DNA of 64,000 nucleotides from Pontibacter amylolyticus (GTDB lineage Bacteria; Bacteroidota; Bacteroidia; Cytophagales; Hymenobacteraceae): contig NZ_BMFP01000001.1 in assembly GCF_014638845.1 (NCBI RefSeq), forward strand, positions 62,001 to 126,000, read 5' to 3'. Shown piece by piece: positions 56,954 to 64,000 of the stretch. The notes beneath the pieces are model-generated. The model was not told where the DNA came from. It saw only the letters and a list, made by a program, of their open reading frames with translations, and did not search any database. Each line of letters opens with the position of its first letter. Positions within the stretch are counted from its first letter, which is position 1. The translations under genes and the position numbers were made by a program.

Positions 56954-57904
56954 TTAAATACTCTCCAACATCCGCTTCAATACAGCCTGCGCTGCATACA
57001 AACGGTTATTGGCCTGTTCGATGACCAGCGAGTTGGGTCCGTCCAGCACTTCGTGGCTGAGTTCCAGACCACGGCGCACCGGGAGGCAGTGCATCACTTT
57101 GGCGTCATTAGTCAGGGCCAGCTTTTCATTCGTGATCATCCACCCTTCTCCATCCGTAAGCACCTTGCCGTATTGCTCGTAGCTCGACCAATTCTTCACG
57201 TAAACGAAGTCCGCATCTTGCAAAGCCTCATCCTGGTTGTGCAGCACCTTCGCACCTTTTGTAAACTCTTCTGCCAGATCATAGCCTTCCGGGTTCGTGA
57301 TCACCAGTTCCACATCCGCCTGCTGCATCCACTCAGCAAAAGAATTCGCCACGCAATGCGGAATTGGCTTGATGTGCGGGGCCCAGCTCAACACGACTTT
57401 TGGTTTCTTGCCTGCCGCAGCCTGCTCTTTGATCGTTACCAGGTCGGCCAGACTCTGCAGCGGATGGCGCGTCGCGGACTCCAGGCTCACGATCGGAGCT
57501 CCTGTCAGCTCGATGAATTTGTTCAGCAAGTCTTCGCTGTAGTCTTCCTCTCTATCCTGCAGCTTCGGGAAAGAGCGGATGCCGATGATGTCGCAGTATT
57601 GTCCCATCACGGCCGCGGCTTCGCGGATGTGCTCTACGGTGGCGCCGTCCATGATCACGCCATCGCGGGTTTCCAGTGCCCAGCCCTCTTTGTCGAGGTT
57701 CATCACCATCACGTTCATGCCCAGGTTCATACCAGCCTTTTGCGTGCTCAGGCGGGTACGCAGACTCGGGTTCATGAAGATCAGGCCAAGGGTTTTGTCC
57801 TGACCGAGCGATTTATGCGCGTATGGTTTGTTTTTTAGTTCAAGTGCTTCGTTTACCAGGGCGTTGACGTCCTGCACATCGTGTACGGAAGTGAATTGCT
57901 TCAT
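56954..57904 (-). CDS. argF': N-acylornithine carbamoyltransferase (probably N-succinylornithine)
   Basis: 316 residues of the AOTCase/SOTCase family, which carbamoylates N-acylornithine in place of free ornithine. Marks: MNPSLRTRLS (carbamoyl phosphate site, STRT-like), GVIMDGATVEHIREAA, MHCLPVRRGLE (HCLP) and the Pro-rich loop SWAPHIKPIPHCVANSF. In the region that differs between the two types, Xanthomonas AOTCase has DTEEH (Glu92) and Bacteroides SOTCase has DKPEH (Pro90); here ATVEH gives Val. Published mutants place Val with the succinyl-type enzymes (from memory). The gene abuts argD (TGATG). Confidence 0.92.
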   Translation of the reverse strand: MKQFTSVHDVQDVNALVNEALELKNKPYAHKSLGQDKTLGLIFMNPSLRTRLSTQKAGMNLGMNVMVMNLDKEGWALETRDGVIMDGATVEHIREAAAVMGQYCDIIGIRSFPKLQDREEDYSEDLLNKFIELTGAPIVSLESATRHPLQSLADLVTIKEQAAAGKKPKVVLSWAPHIKPIPHCVANSFAEWMQQADVELVITNPEGYDLAEEFTKGAKVLHNQDEALQDADFVYVKNWSSYEQYGKVLTDGEGWMITNEKLALTNDAKVMHCLPVRRGLELSHEVLDGPNSLVIEQANNRLYAAQAVLKRMLESI

Positions 57905-59052
57905 CAGGCAGTTACTTTTTTGGTAAGGATGGATGAAAATGCTTTCAAAAACTGATCAACCTCTGCTTTGCTGATCGTCAGGGCAGGCAACAGACGTAAT
58001 GTGTTTTTGTTGGAAGAACTACCCGTGAAGATGCCATACTGGTTCAGCAGTTCTTTGCGGATGGCAGCGCAGGGTTCGTTGAGTTCAATCCCGATCATCA
58101 GACCTTGTCCGCGCACCTCTTTTATACCCGGCATCCCTTCGAGCTGCTCTTTCAGATAGTGCCCCATGATGGTGGCATTCTCCAGCAGATTCTCTTTTTC
58201 TATCACCTCCAAAACAGCCAGCGACGCGGCACAGGCCAGGTAGTTGCCTCCAAACGTAGTGCCCAGCATGCCGTGGCGCGCCTCAATGTCCGGACTGATC
58301 AGCACGCCGCCCACCGGGAAGCCATTGCCCATCCCCTTGGCCACGGTGATCAGGTCGGGCTGGATGCTCGCATGCTGGTGCGCAAAGAATTTACCTGAGC
58401 GTCCATAGCCTGACTGCACCTCATCCAATATAAGCAAAGCACCTACTTTTTTACAGCCCGCTTCCAGTGCTTTCAGGAAGTCAACTGTCGGGATGTTTAC
58501 CCCTCCTACACCCTGTATACCTTCCACGATGACAGCAGCCAGTTCCTGTCCATGCTCCTGCAGCGCCTGCTCAAAAGCAGCTACGTCGTTAAATGGCAGG
58601 AAGATGATGTTGTCTGTCTGGTTGATCGGCGCCACAATGCTTGGGTCGTCGGTAGCGGCCACGGCAGCAGAGGTGCGGCCATGGAAAGAGGCCTTAAAGG
58701 AAATAACCTTTTTGCAACCGGTCTGGAAAGAAGCCAGCTTGAGGGCGTTCTCATTAGCCTCGGCACCGGAGTTGCAAAGGAAAAAGTTATAGGTCTCGTA
58801 ACCGCTGAGCTTGCCCAGCTTTTCAGCCAGCTCCTGCTGCATCGGCATTTGCACCGCGTTGGAGTAGAAACCGATGTCGTATAGCTGACGCGCGATGCGC
58901 TTGACATAGTGTGGGTGAGAGTGACCGATCGAGATAACAGCGTGGCCGCCGTAGAGGTCGAGGTATTTTCTGCCTTCCTTGTCCCAAACAGACAAACCGG
59001 CTGCTCTTACAGGTTCGATATCGAAGAGCGGGTATACATCAAAGAGGTTCAT
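57904..59052 (-). CDS. argD: N-acylornithine aminotransferase (ArgD-type)
   Basis: 382-residue PLP enzyme of class III aminotransferases. YGGHAVISIGHSHP and CNSGAEANENALK (PLP phosphate) occur; ITVAKGMGNGFPVGG contains the Schiff-base Lys (about 236). It makes N-acylornithine from the semialdehyde. Start ATG 59052; overlaps the start of the carbamoyltransferase at TGATG. The 245-bp gap to argC holds a REPIN-like repeat. Confidence 0.94.
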   Translation of the reverse strand: MNLFDVYPLFDIEPVRAAGLSVWDKEGRKYLDLYGGHAVISIGHSHPHYVKRIARQLYDIGFYSNAVQMPMQQELAEKLGKLSGYETYNFFLCNSGAEANENALKLASFQTGCKKVISFKASFHGRTSAAVAATDDPSIVAPINQTDNIIFLPFNDVAAFEQALQEHGQELAAVIVEGIQGVGGVNIPTVDFLKALEAGCKKVGALLILDEVQSGYGRSGKFFAHQHASIQPDLITVAKGMGNGFPVGGVLISPDIEARHGMLGTTFGGNYLACAASLAVLEVIEKENLLENATIMGHYLKEQLEGMPGIKEVRGQGLMIGIELNEPCAAIRKELLNQYGIFTGSSSNKNTLRLLPALTISKAEVDQFLKAFSSILTKKVTA

Positions 59053-59165
59053 GGCTATGGAATTAGATGTAAGAGGTTAGAAAATAGGTATAGAACAGTG
59101 TTCTTGGATATGTGAGCATTGTTGAATCGCTAGTTGTTGATTGTTAATTGTTTAACGAATTCATG

Positions 59166-59287
59166 GCGCGAGCGTCCTCGCTCGTGACTTGCTATCGTGG
59201 GGCCTCTGGCCCTTTGTGCTAAACTAAGGAAACATACAATCGGGCCAGAGGCCCCTCCATACTAAACACGAGCGAGGACGCTCGCGC
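59166..59287. repeat. REPIN-like nested inverted repeat inside the arg operon
   Basis: Outer 21-bp arms at 59166-59186 and 59267-59287 are perfect reverse complements (core GAGCGTCCTCGCTC). Inner 14-bp arms GGGGCCTCTGGCCC (59199-59212) and GGGCCAGAGGCCCC (59242-59255) also match perfectly. Two palindromes thus face each other around a 29-nt centre, the layout of a REPIN/BIME. It lies between argC and argD, after AT-rich TTGTTAATTG sequence. Confidence 0.88.
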
Positions 59288-59297
59288 TATAAAGCCT

Positions 59298-60299
59298 TTA
59301 AAACGCTGCCGCTTTTAGCTTTAAGCCTGTCGTTTCGTCCAGACCGAACACTAGGTTCATGTTCTGTACGGCCTGTCCGGCTGCTCCTTTCAGCAGGTTG
59401 TCGATCAGGCTGGTGATCACGAGCATGTTGCCATGTTTCTGCAGGTATAGCACGCATTTGTTGGTGTTAACCACCTGCTTCAGGTCCGGATTCTGATCGG
59501 TCACCAGGGTAAATGGATGTCCTTTGTAGTAATCCTTGTACAAAGCCTGCGCCTCTTCCAGCGACAGGTCTGACTGCAGGTAGGCCGTTATGAAAATGCC
59601 CCGCGCAAAAGGTCCGCGGTAAGGTATAAAGTGAATGTCCGGCTGGCCTTCTGCCTGCAGGTATAGCAGACTACGCTTGATCTCACGCAGGTGCTGGTGC
59701 TCCATTACTTTGTAGGTCGATACGTTCTCCGTGCGCCAGCTGAAATGCGACGTCGCGCTCAGGCTTTGACCGGCTCCGGTTGAGCCCGTGATGCCACTTA
59801 CATGCACCTCGGCGTTCAGCAGGTTTTGCTTAGCCAGTGGCAGCAAAGCCAGCTGTATACCTGTAGCAAAGCAACCCGGATTGGCAATGTGCTGCGCCTG
59901 CTGTATCTGCTCGCGCTGCAGTTCCGGCAAACCATATACAAAGCTTCTGTCACCAGCTTCTACTACATCACTTGTAGTGTGTTCATTCCAGCGGAAATCC
60001 TGGCTCAGGTCAATGATCTTTGTTTCAGCCGATATTTCGTTCTCTGCCAGAAACTTAGCCGCTTCTCCGTGGCCGGCGCATAGAAAGAGCACGTCGACAG
60101 GTATAGCAACATCCGCTGAAAACAGCATTTCGGTTTCGCCCAGCAGATCAGGATGGACGGCGTAGACTGGCTTGCCTGCCTGGCTGCGGCTTTGCACAAA
60201 TAGCAGTTCTACGTTGGGGTGCAGCAAAAGCAGACGCAACAGCTCGCCGCCGGCGTAGCCCGCCCCGCCTACTATACCTGCTTTTATCGTCACTGCCAT
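59298..60299 (-). CDS. argC: N-acetyl(acyl)-gamma-glutamyl-phosphate reductase
   Basis: 333 residues. NADPH motif GIVGGAGYAGGELLRLL (about 8-24), catalytic Cys in ANPGCFATGIQ (about 142), and GITGSTGAGQS as the substrate loop. Step 3 of acylated arginine synthesis. Its start overlaps the argG stop by one base, so coupled. Confidence 0.95.
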   Translation of the reverse strand: MAVTIKAGIVGGAGYAGGELLRLLLLHPNVELLFVQSRSQAGKPVYAVHPDLLGETEMLFSADVAIPVDVLFLCAGHGEAAKFLAENEISAETKIIDLSQDFRWNEHTTSDVVEAGDRSFVYGLPELQREQIQQAQHIANPGCFATGIQLALLPLAKQNLLNAEVHVSGITGSTGAGQSLSATSHFSWRTENVSTYKVMEHQHLREIKRSLLYLQAEGQPDIHFIPYRGPFARGIFITAYLQSDLSLEEAQALYKDYYKGHPFTLVTDQNPDLKQVVNTNKCVLYLQKHGNMLVITSLIDNLLKGAAGQAVQNMNLVFGLDETTGLKLKAAAF

Positions 60300-61495
60300 T
60301 ATAGTTCGGTGTTGTTGATCTTGTGGTACATCATGGCCTGGTTGCCGAAAATCTTCGAGAAGCCCTTCACATCCTCCCCGGACCAGGCATTGTTCATTTC
60401 GCCGTAGCTGCCAAACTTGGATGACATCAGGTCATGCTCCGACTCAATACCCTCTACCTGGAAACGGTAAGGCGCCAGCAAAATGTGTACTTTGCCGGTC
60501 ACATTCTCCTGTGTGTCCTGCAGGAAGGTCTCAATGTTGCGCATAGTCGGGTCGATGAACTGCCCTTCGTGCAGCCAGTTGCCGTACCAGGTTGCCAGTT
60601 GGTCTTTCCAGTAAAGCTGCCATTTGGTGAGCACATGCTTTTCCAGGGTATGGTGCGCCTTGATGATGACCATCGGGGCTGCCGCCTCGAAACCAACGCG
60701 GCCTTTGATGCCGATGATCGTGTCGCCCACGTGGATGTCGCGGCCAATGGCAAACGGTCCCGCTATACCTTGCAGGGCCTGAATTGCCTGCACCGGGCTG
60801 TCGTATACCTTGTCGTTTATACCTGTCAGCTCGCCTTTTACGAAGTGCAGCGTCACGCGCTCCGGCTGCTCTTTGGTGAGCTGCGTCGGATAGGCGGATT
60901 CTGGCAGTGGCTGGTGCGAAGTCAGGGTTTCTTTGCCGCCTACGGAGGTACCCCAGATGCCTTTGTTGATGGAGTACTGCGCTTTCACGAAGTCATACTC
61001 CACGCCGTGCTTTTTCAGGTACTCGATCTCCTCTTCGCGCGAAAGCTTCATGTCGCGGATCGGGGTGATGATCTCAATATTGGGGATCATGATGTGAAAG
61101 ATCATGTCGAAGCGCACCTGGTCGTTGCCGGCACCGGTGCTGCCGTGGGCCACGTAGTCGGCACCCAGGGCTTTGGCGTGGCGGGCAATGGCCATGGCCT
61201 GCGTCACGCGCTCGGCGCTAACCGACAGCGGATAGGTGTTGTTCTTGAGCACGTTTCCGAAGATCAGGTACTTGATGCAGCTCTGGTAGTAGTACTCGGT
61301 CTCGTCGAGGTTGGTGTGCTGCGCCACGCCCAGGTCATAGGCGCGTTTTTCAGTCTGCTGCAGTTCTTCCTCAGAAAATCCGCCGGTGTTTACCAGTACC
61401 GAATGTACTTCCAGTCCCTTTTCTTCTTTCAGGTACTTTACACAGTAAGAGGTGTCAAGGCCGCCGCTGAAGGCTAAAACAACTTTCTTCTTCAT
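60299..61495 (-). CDS. argG: Argininosuccinate synthase
   Basis: 398 residues from ATG 61495. ATP site AFSGGLDTSYCVKYL (about 8-22), SCIKYLIFGNVLKN-like block, and YVAHGSTGAGNDQVRF (about 115). It joins citrulline and aspartate. Being second in the operon is usual for Bacteroidota. The gene follows the GNAT gene by 7 bp. Confidence 0.96.
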   Translation of the reverse strand: MKKKVVLAFSGGLDTSYCVKYLKEEKGLEVHSVLVNTGGFSEEELQQTEKRAYDLGVAQHTNLDETEYYYQSCIKYLIFGNVLKNNTYPLSVSAERVTQAMAIARHAKALGADYVAHGSTGAGNDQVRFDMIFHIMIPNIEIITPIRDMKLSREEEIEYLKKHGVEYDFVKAQYSINKGIWGTSVGGKETLTSHQPLPESAYPTQLTKEQPERVTLHFVKGELTGINDKVYDSPVQAIQALQGIAGPFAIGRDIHVGDTIIGIKGRVGFEAAAPMVIIKAHHTLEKHVLTKWQLYWKDQLATWYGNWLHEGQFIDPTMRNIETFLQDTQENVTGKVHILLAPYRFQVEGIESEHDLMSSKFGSYGEMNNAWSGEDVKGFSKIFGNQAMMYHKINNTEL

Positions 61496-61502
61496 GTCTT
61501 TT

Positions 61503-62171
61503 TTAGATGCTTGTAGGATTAGTGTTTTGGTTTCCGTGGCTTTGTGCAAAGGTGCCATAGCCAACAGGTATAGACGGCTCTTCCACAGGTGTCAGGATCT
61601 GCAGCTGCTCGCGCGCAATCGGTTTCTGCTCGCGGGCCGGATCGTAGAGCATGGCGGTGCACAGGCAGTTGCTGCGATTCTTCATCATCAGGATCTCGTA
61701 ATTGATGCAGCTTTTGCAGCCATCCCAGAAAGCGTCGTCGTCTGTCAGCTCGGAGTAAGTAACCGGGCGGTAGCCCAGGTCAGAGTTGATCTTCATCACG
61801 GCCAGACCGGTGGTCAGGCCAAAGATCTTTGAATCCGGGTATTTGGTGCGCGACAGCTCAAAAATTTTGTTTTTGATCAGCTTGGCCAGGCCACTCTTAC
61901 GGAGATCCGGTGACACGATGAGACCTGAGTTAGCCACGTACTTCCCATGGCTCCAGGTTTCGATGTAGCAGAAGCCTGCCCACACGCCGTTGAGGTCGAG
62001 AGCGATCACGGCCTTGCCTTCCAGCATTTTCTGGGCAATGTACTCGGGGGTACGCTTGGCTATACCTGTCCCTCTGGCCTTGGCTGAGGACTCCATTTCA
62101 TCGCAGATCTGCTGCGCATAACTGGTGTGTTGCGCAGTGGCAACGGTAATGATAAAAGGAGATGGATTCAT
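61503..62171 (-). CDS. GNAT acyltransferase heading the arg operon (ArgA stand-in)
   Basis: 222 residues. The acetyltransferase fold shows VANSGLIVSPDLRKSGLAKLI (about 79-99; RxxGxA-like CoA loop) and IFGLTTGLAVMKINSDLGYRPV. It has Cys pairs CKSC (about 149-152) and CLC (about 168-170) that may form a metal site. First gene of an arg operon lacking argA and argJ, so it is the best candidate for the acylglutamate synthase. Experimental proof for this subfamily is not known to me. Confidence 0.8.
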   Translation of the reverse strand: MNPSPFIITVATAQHTSYAQQICDEMESSAKARGTGIAKRTPEYIAQKMLEGKAVIALDLNGVWAGFCYIETWSHGKYVANSGLIVSPDLRKSGLAKLIKNKIFELSRTKYPDSKIFGLTTGLAVMKINSDLGYRPVTYSELTDDDAFWDGCKSCINYEILMMKNRSNCLCTAMLYDPAREQKPIAREQLQILTPVEEPSIPVGYGTFAQSHGNQNTNPTSI

Positions 62172-62193
62172 TATAGAAATTATATACCGGGGC

Positions 62194-62207
62194 TATGCAT
62201 ATGCATA
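62194..62207. promoter_or_regulatory. Perfect 14-bp palindrome before the arg operon
   Basis: TATGCATATGCATA is a perfect palindrome about 23 nt before the GNAT start. It could be an operator, e.g. for an ArgR-like regulator that uses TGCAT half-sites, but the half-sites have no 4-nt spacer as in the E. coli ARG box. Weak evidence. Confidence 0.35.
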
Positions 62208-62315
62208 ACCAGCTGATACAGAATTAGAAATAATTGAAACAATGCCTTAAAACGGATATACGGCTACGCATACCTTCATCAGGCTACAATCACTCACATA
62301 AAAATTTGGGAAGAA

Positions 62316-62476
62316 TGACTACTACGTGGGTAGTCGGGAAGCACGTCGGCCTAGGGCCTGTAACGGACCACGGCATTAATGGCCCTCAAAACTATCCTGG
62401 CAGACAGGATAGAAAAAGACGCACCCTTCAGAGAAAGGTGATTTACCATCGCAGATGATAAAGTCGGCTTTTTTTT
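62316..62476 (+). ncRNA. Candidate structured RNA with five hairpins (strand uncertain)
   Basis: Gene-free stretch with five hairpins in 146 nt: GACTAC/GTAGTC (62317-62335), AGGGCC/GGCCCT (62353-62386), CTATCCTG/CAGGATAG (62392-62412), CACCCTT/AAAGGTG (62422-62440, one mismatch) and TTTACCATC/GATGATAAA (62442-62462, one mismatch), then GTCGGC and eight T (62469-62476). AAAATTTG (62302-62309) is promoter-like. It may be an independent sRNA on the plus strand or, on the minus strand, a leader of the arg operon. It does not fit tRNA, tmRNA, SRP, RNase P or 6S in my reading. Rest of 62172-62725: AT-rich spacer. Confidence 0.45.
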
Positions 62477-62725
62477 CATTTCAATTTGTTGGTTCAAATT
62501 TTATAAAAACAGGTCTTCGCCTGTTCCAGAAAGCAAAGGTTTGCAATTATTATCGGTAACTACAACAAATGGTTGTAGATTATGATAAAATTTACACCTT
62601 ACTACAAAAAGTTACAACATTTAGTTTAAAATGCTTCCGATTCTTTGATAGATGCCTGCAAAAGCTAAGGGCTCGGCCAAGGGCACTCATCAAAATTTTA
62701 GCGGCATTGCGTATCTTGCAGTGCA

Positions 62726-63004
62726 ATGAAGAATTTATCCCTTAGCGTTATCATCGGCCTCATCTTTTCCGCCATCGGCACGGCCTCCCTGTTCCTGACA
62801 CGCGACCCACTCATGGCTGCCATCTGGCTGAGCTTCGGCAACGGCCTTATCTTGTCCAACCTGCGCTTCAGCAAACCCGATGCGGCCGGCCATATGGTGG
62901 CTGCGCCTATACCTAAAGTAAGGTTCTATGTCGGCATAGGTCTGATCGTGATGGCGGTGGTGCTATTGGGCGTACAGGTATACATGGATATGCAGCTGGC
63001 CTAG
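62726..63004 (+). CDS. Small membrane protein of unknown function
   Basis: 92 residues with three hydrophobic helices (about 4-24, 29-46, 68-90) and a short loop RFSKPDAAGH. No known motif. Convergent with the protease gene at 63006 (stop codons one base apart). No function proposed. Confidence 0.65.
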   Translation: MKNLSLSVIIGLIFSAIGTASLFLTRDPLMAAIWLSFGNGLILSNLRFSKPDAAGHMVAAPIPKVRFYVGIGLIVMAVVLLGVQVYMDMQLA

Positions 63005-63005
63005 G

Positions 63006-64000
63006 CTAGATCCTGCTCTGCAAAACCATCTCTACGTTTACCAGTTTAGAGTCCCGCTTCAGCTTCAGCCTTACCTTGCGGCCCGGCTTGCTTTCGAAAA
63101 GTTCCAACAGTTCGTCCAGGGCCAGTTCGGTGCAGTCACGGCCGTTGATGTTGATGAGTTGGTCGCCGGGCAGCAGTCCACTCGCTTTGGCGGGTGAGTC
63201 ATCTATGACATGCGACACGATGTAGAAGTTGGCTCCGGGCAATGGCGTGCTGATCTCAAAACCCGTCATGTTGTAGTAAAACGGCTCGCTGTATTTGCTG
63301 TTGGGCATCAGTACCATGCGCTCGTGCGGGTAGTCAAAGATCACGGTGAAACGCTTCAGAATATCAGAGCCTATGTTACCGTTGCGGTTCGCCAGGTTGA
63401 GCGCCGCCTTGATCGACTCCTCGTCCGGATAAGAAGCCGGCAGATCACGCAGCTCGTACCTGCCCAGCGAAAAACTGTTGATGCGACCGATCTTGCCATT
63501 GATATCCCCGCTCAGTCCCCTACCCAAGTAGGCTTCCATCACTTTAGGAGGCAACTGCAGGCGCGCGTCTGTGGGTAGGTATAGCGATATGGAGTGACTT
63601 GCGCCGGTATCAATCACCATCTTCACTTTAATGGAATCCCCGTTATGCTGTCGTACATCCGCCTCCACATAGGCTTTGGTGTTCTCGATGTGGAGCGGGT
63701 ATACCTCGCCCTTTTTGGGGACTTTTAGCTTAATGTCTGGTCGGTAGAGCGTGAGCGTCTTGCTGCTGTAGTTGATCTTGACAATGAAGTTCCGGAAGAT
63801 GTCGTAACCGATAATGCCGTGTATGGGCATGCCCATGCGGGTCGACAAGTTGAAGATATCCTCCATAAGCACATATACCTGGTGGTTGACGCCTACTATA
63901 CCCGGCATGCGCATTATGTTGCCTTTCGAGTAGATTGCCTCCAGTTCGTGCCCCGTGCCCAGCCCCTGCAAAGTAATGCGACCGGCCTCGTTCAGACTGA
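63006..64000 (-). CDS. PDZ/aspartyl-protease (retropepsin-like) family protein; 5' end beyond window
   Basis: At least 331 residues; open to the right edge, so the N-terminus is missing. The repeated retropepsin-like domains are visible: HGIIGYDIFRNFIVKI in the first, then MVIDTGASHSISL (catalytic DTGA) and GNIGSDILKRFTVIFDYP in the second. A PDZ domain (about the last 95 residues) has SPAKASGLLPGDQLININGRD. Proteins of this kind in Bacteroidota are usually exported; substrate unknown. The first DTG motif is presumably outside the window. Confidence 0.85.
   Translation of the reverse strand, partial: SLNEAGRITLQGLGTGHELEAIYSKGNIMRMPGIVGVNHQVYVLMEDIFNLSTRMGMPIHGIIGYDIFRNFIVKINYSSKTLTLYRPDIKLKVPKKGEVYPLHIENTKAYVEADVRQHNGDSIKVKMVIDTGASHSISLYLPTDARLQLPPKVMEAYLGRGLSGDINGKIGRINSFSLGRYELRDLPASYPDEESIKAALNLANRNGNIGSDILKRFTVIFDYPHERMVLMPNSKYSEPFYYNMTGFEISTPLPGANFYIVSHVIDDSPAKASGLLPGDQLININGRDCTELALDELLELFESKPGRKVRLKLKRDSKLVNVEMVLQSRI

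Noticed and set aside
56915..57838. 307-codon plus-strand open frame over the carbamoyltransferase gene
   Set aside because: Shadow of a well-supported gene on the other strand.
60434..61477. 347-codon plus-strand open frame antisense to argG
   Set aside because: It mirrors argG, whose motifs and length are complete; the frame has no recognisable motif and an odd composition (Val, His, Arg rich).
62194..62207. Canonical ARG box
   Set aside because: The TGCAT half-sites touch each other without the 4-nt spacer of the E. coli ARG box; kept only as a weak palindrome.
62234..62458. 74-codon plus-strand open frame
   Set aside because: It runs through all but the last hairpin of the structured region, is very basic with no recognisable pattern, and is not preceded by a good start context.
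62316..62476. 6S RNA, SRP RNA, tmRNA or RNase P RNA
   Set aside because: The ends do not pair as in 6S; the SRP GGAAGCAGC-type loop, the tmRNA ends and the RNase P GAGGAAAGTCC core are all missing.

Overview
The window reads as chromosomal DNA of a Bacteroidota member, most likely a Cytophagales/Hymenobacteraceae bacterium (Pontibacter-like; inferred from gene content and style, not from a database search). Support: promoter boxes of the Bacteroidota type (TTTG about 19 nt before TAnnTTTG), starts usually without a Shine-Dalgarno site, tRNA genes without an encoded CCA, many predicted lipoproteins, a CzcA-TolC fusion exporter, an N-acylornithine-type arginine operon, and a lipoprotein fused to a Pmp3/YqaE tail. 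Base composition is roughly half GC throughout. No phage, IS or CRISPR array was seen. Both ends cut a gene.

Layout. 1-3.6 kb: cut TamA-like lipoprotein gene, a SpoU rRNA methyltransferase, then an ECF sigma / anti-sigma-like / outer-membrane barrel operon. 3.8-9.9 kb: heavy-metal efflux operon (small Cys/His protein, CzcA-TolC fusion, adaptor). 10-14.4 kb: TesA-like esterase divergent from a YbbA/YbbP-like ABC exporter. 14.5-17.8 kb: CoA-binding protein, FAD dehydrogenase, tryptophan 2,3-dioxygenase. 18-25.7 kb: serine dehydratase beta subunit, TolC and HlyD exporter parts, gpsA, acyltransferase, Nudix hydrolase, RsmF-like methylase, then palindromic repeats. 25.9-30 kb (minus): RlmI, Maf, DUF1015, PdxH. 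30-40.5 kb (plus): YqgE, DUF349, twin tRNA-Thr genes, GNAT-like protein, membrane hydrolase, SDR, small lipoprotein, gyrA, TPR protein. 40.7-48.2 kb: small, stress and hypothetical genes, including a divergent pair of related STAS-like proteins. 48.2-52.4 kb: compact four-gene operon of a C39-like peptidase, RimK-type ATP-grasp ligase, GCS2-type ligase and N-formylglutamate amidohydrolase-like protein. 53.4-62.2 kb: a full Bacteroidota arginine operon (GNAT, argG, argC, argD, N-acylornithine carbamoyltransferase, argB, M20 deacylase, argH) with repeats inserted between its genes. 62.3-64 kb: a multi-hairpin region that looks like a structured RNA, a small membrane protein, and a cut PDZ/aspartyl-protease gene.

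Most interesting points: (1) the peptidase/ATP-grasp/GCS2/amidohydrolase operon, a predicted peptide-ligation system with no established product; (2) the unannotated multi-hairpin element at 62.32-62.48 kb upstream of the arginine operon; (3) the extreme over-representation of the heptamer AGGTATA/TATACCT on both strands, in genes and spacers; (4) a REPIN-like nested inverted repeat inside the arginine operon; (5) a Val at the specificity position of the carbamoyltransferase, which points to succinylornithine rather than acetylornithine; (6) an RND pump fused to its outer-membrane channel with a signal-peptide-like segment inside the polypeptide.
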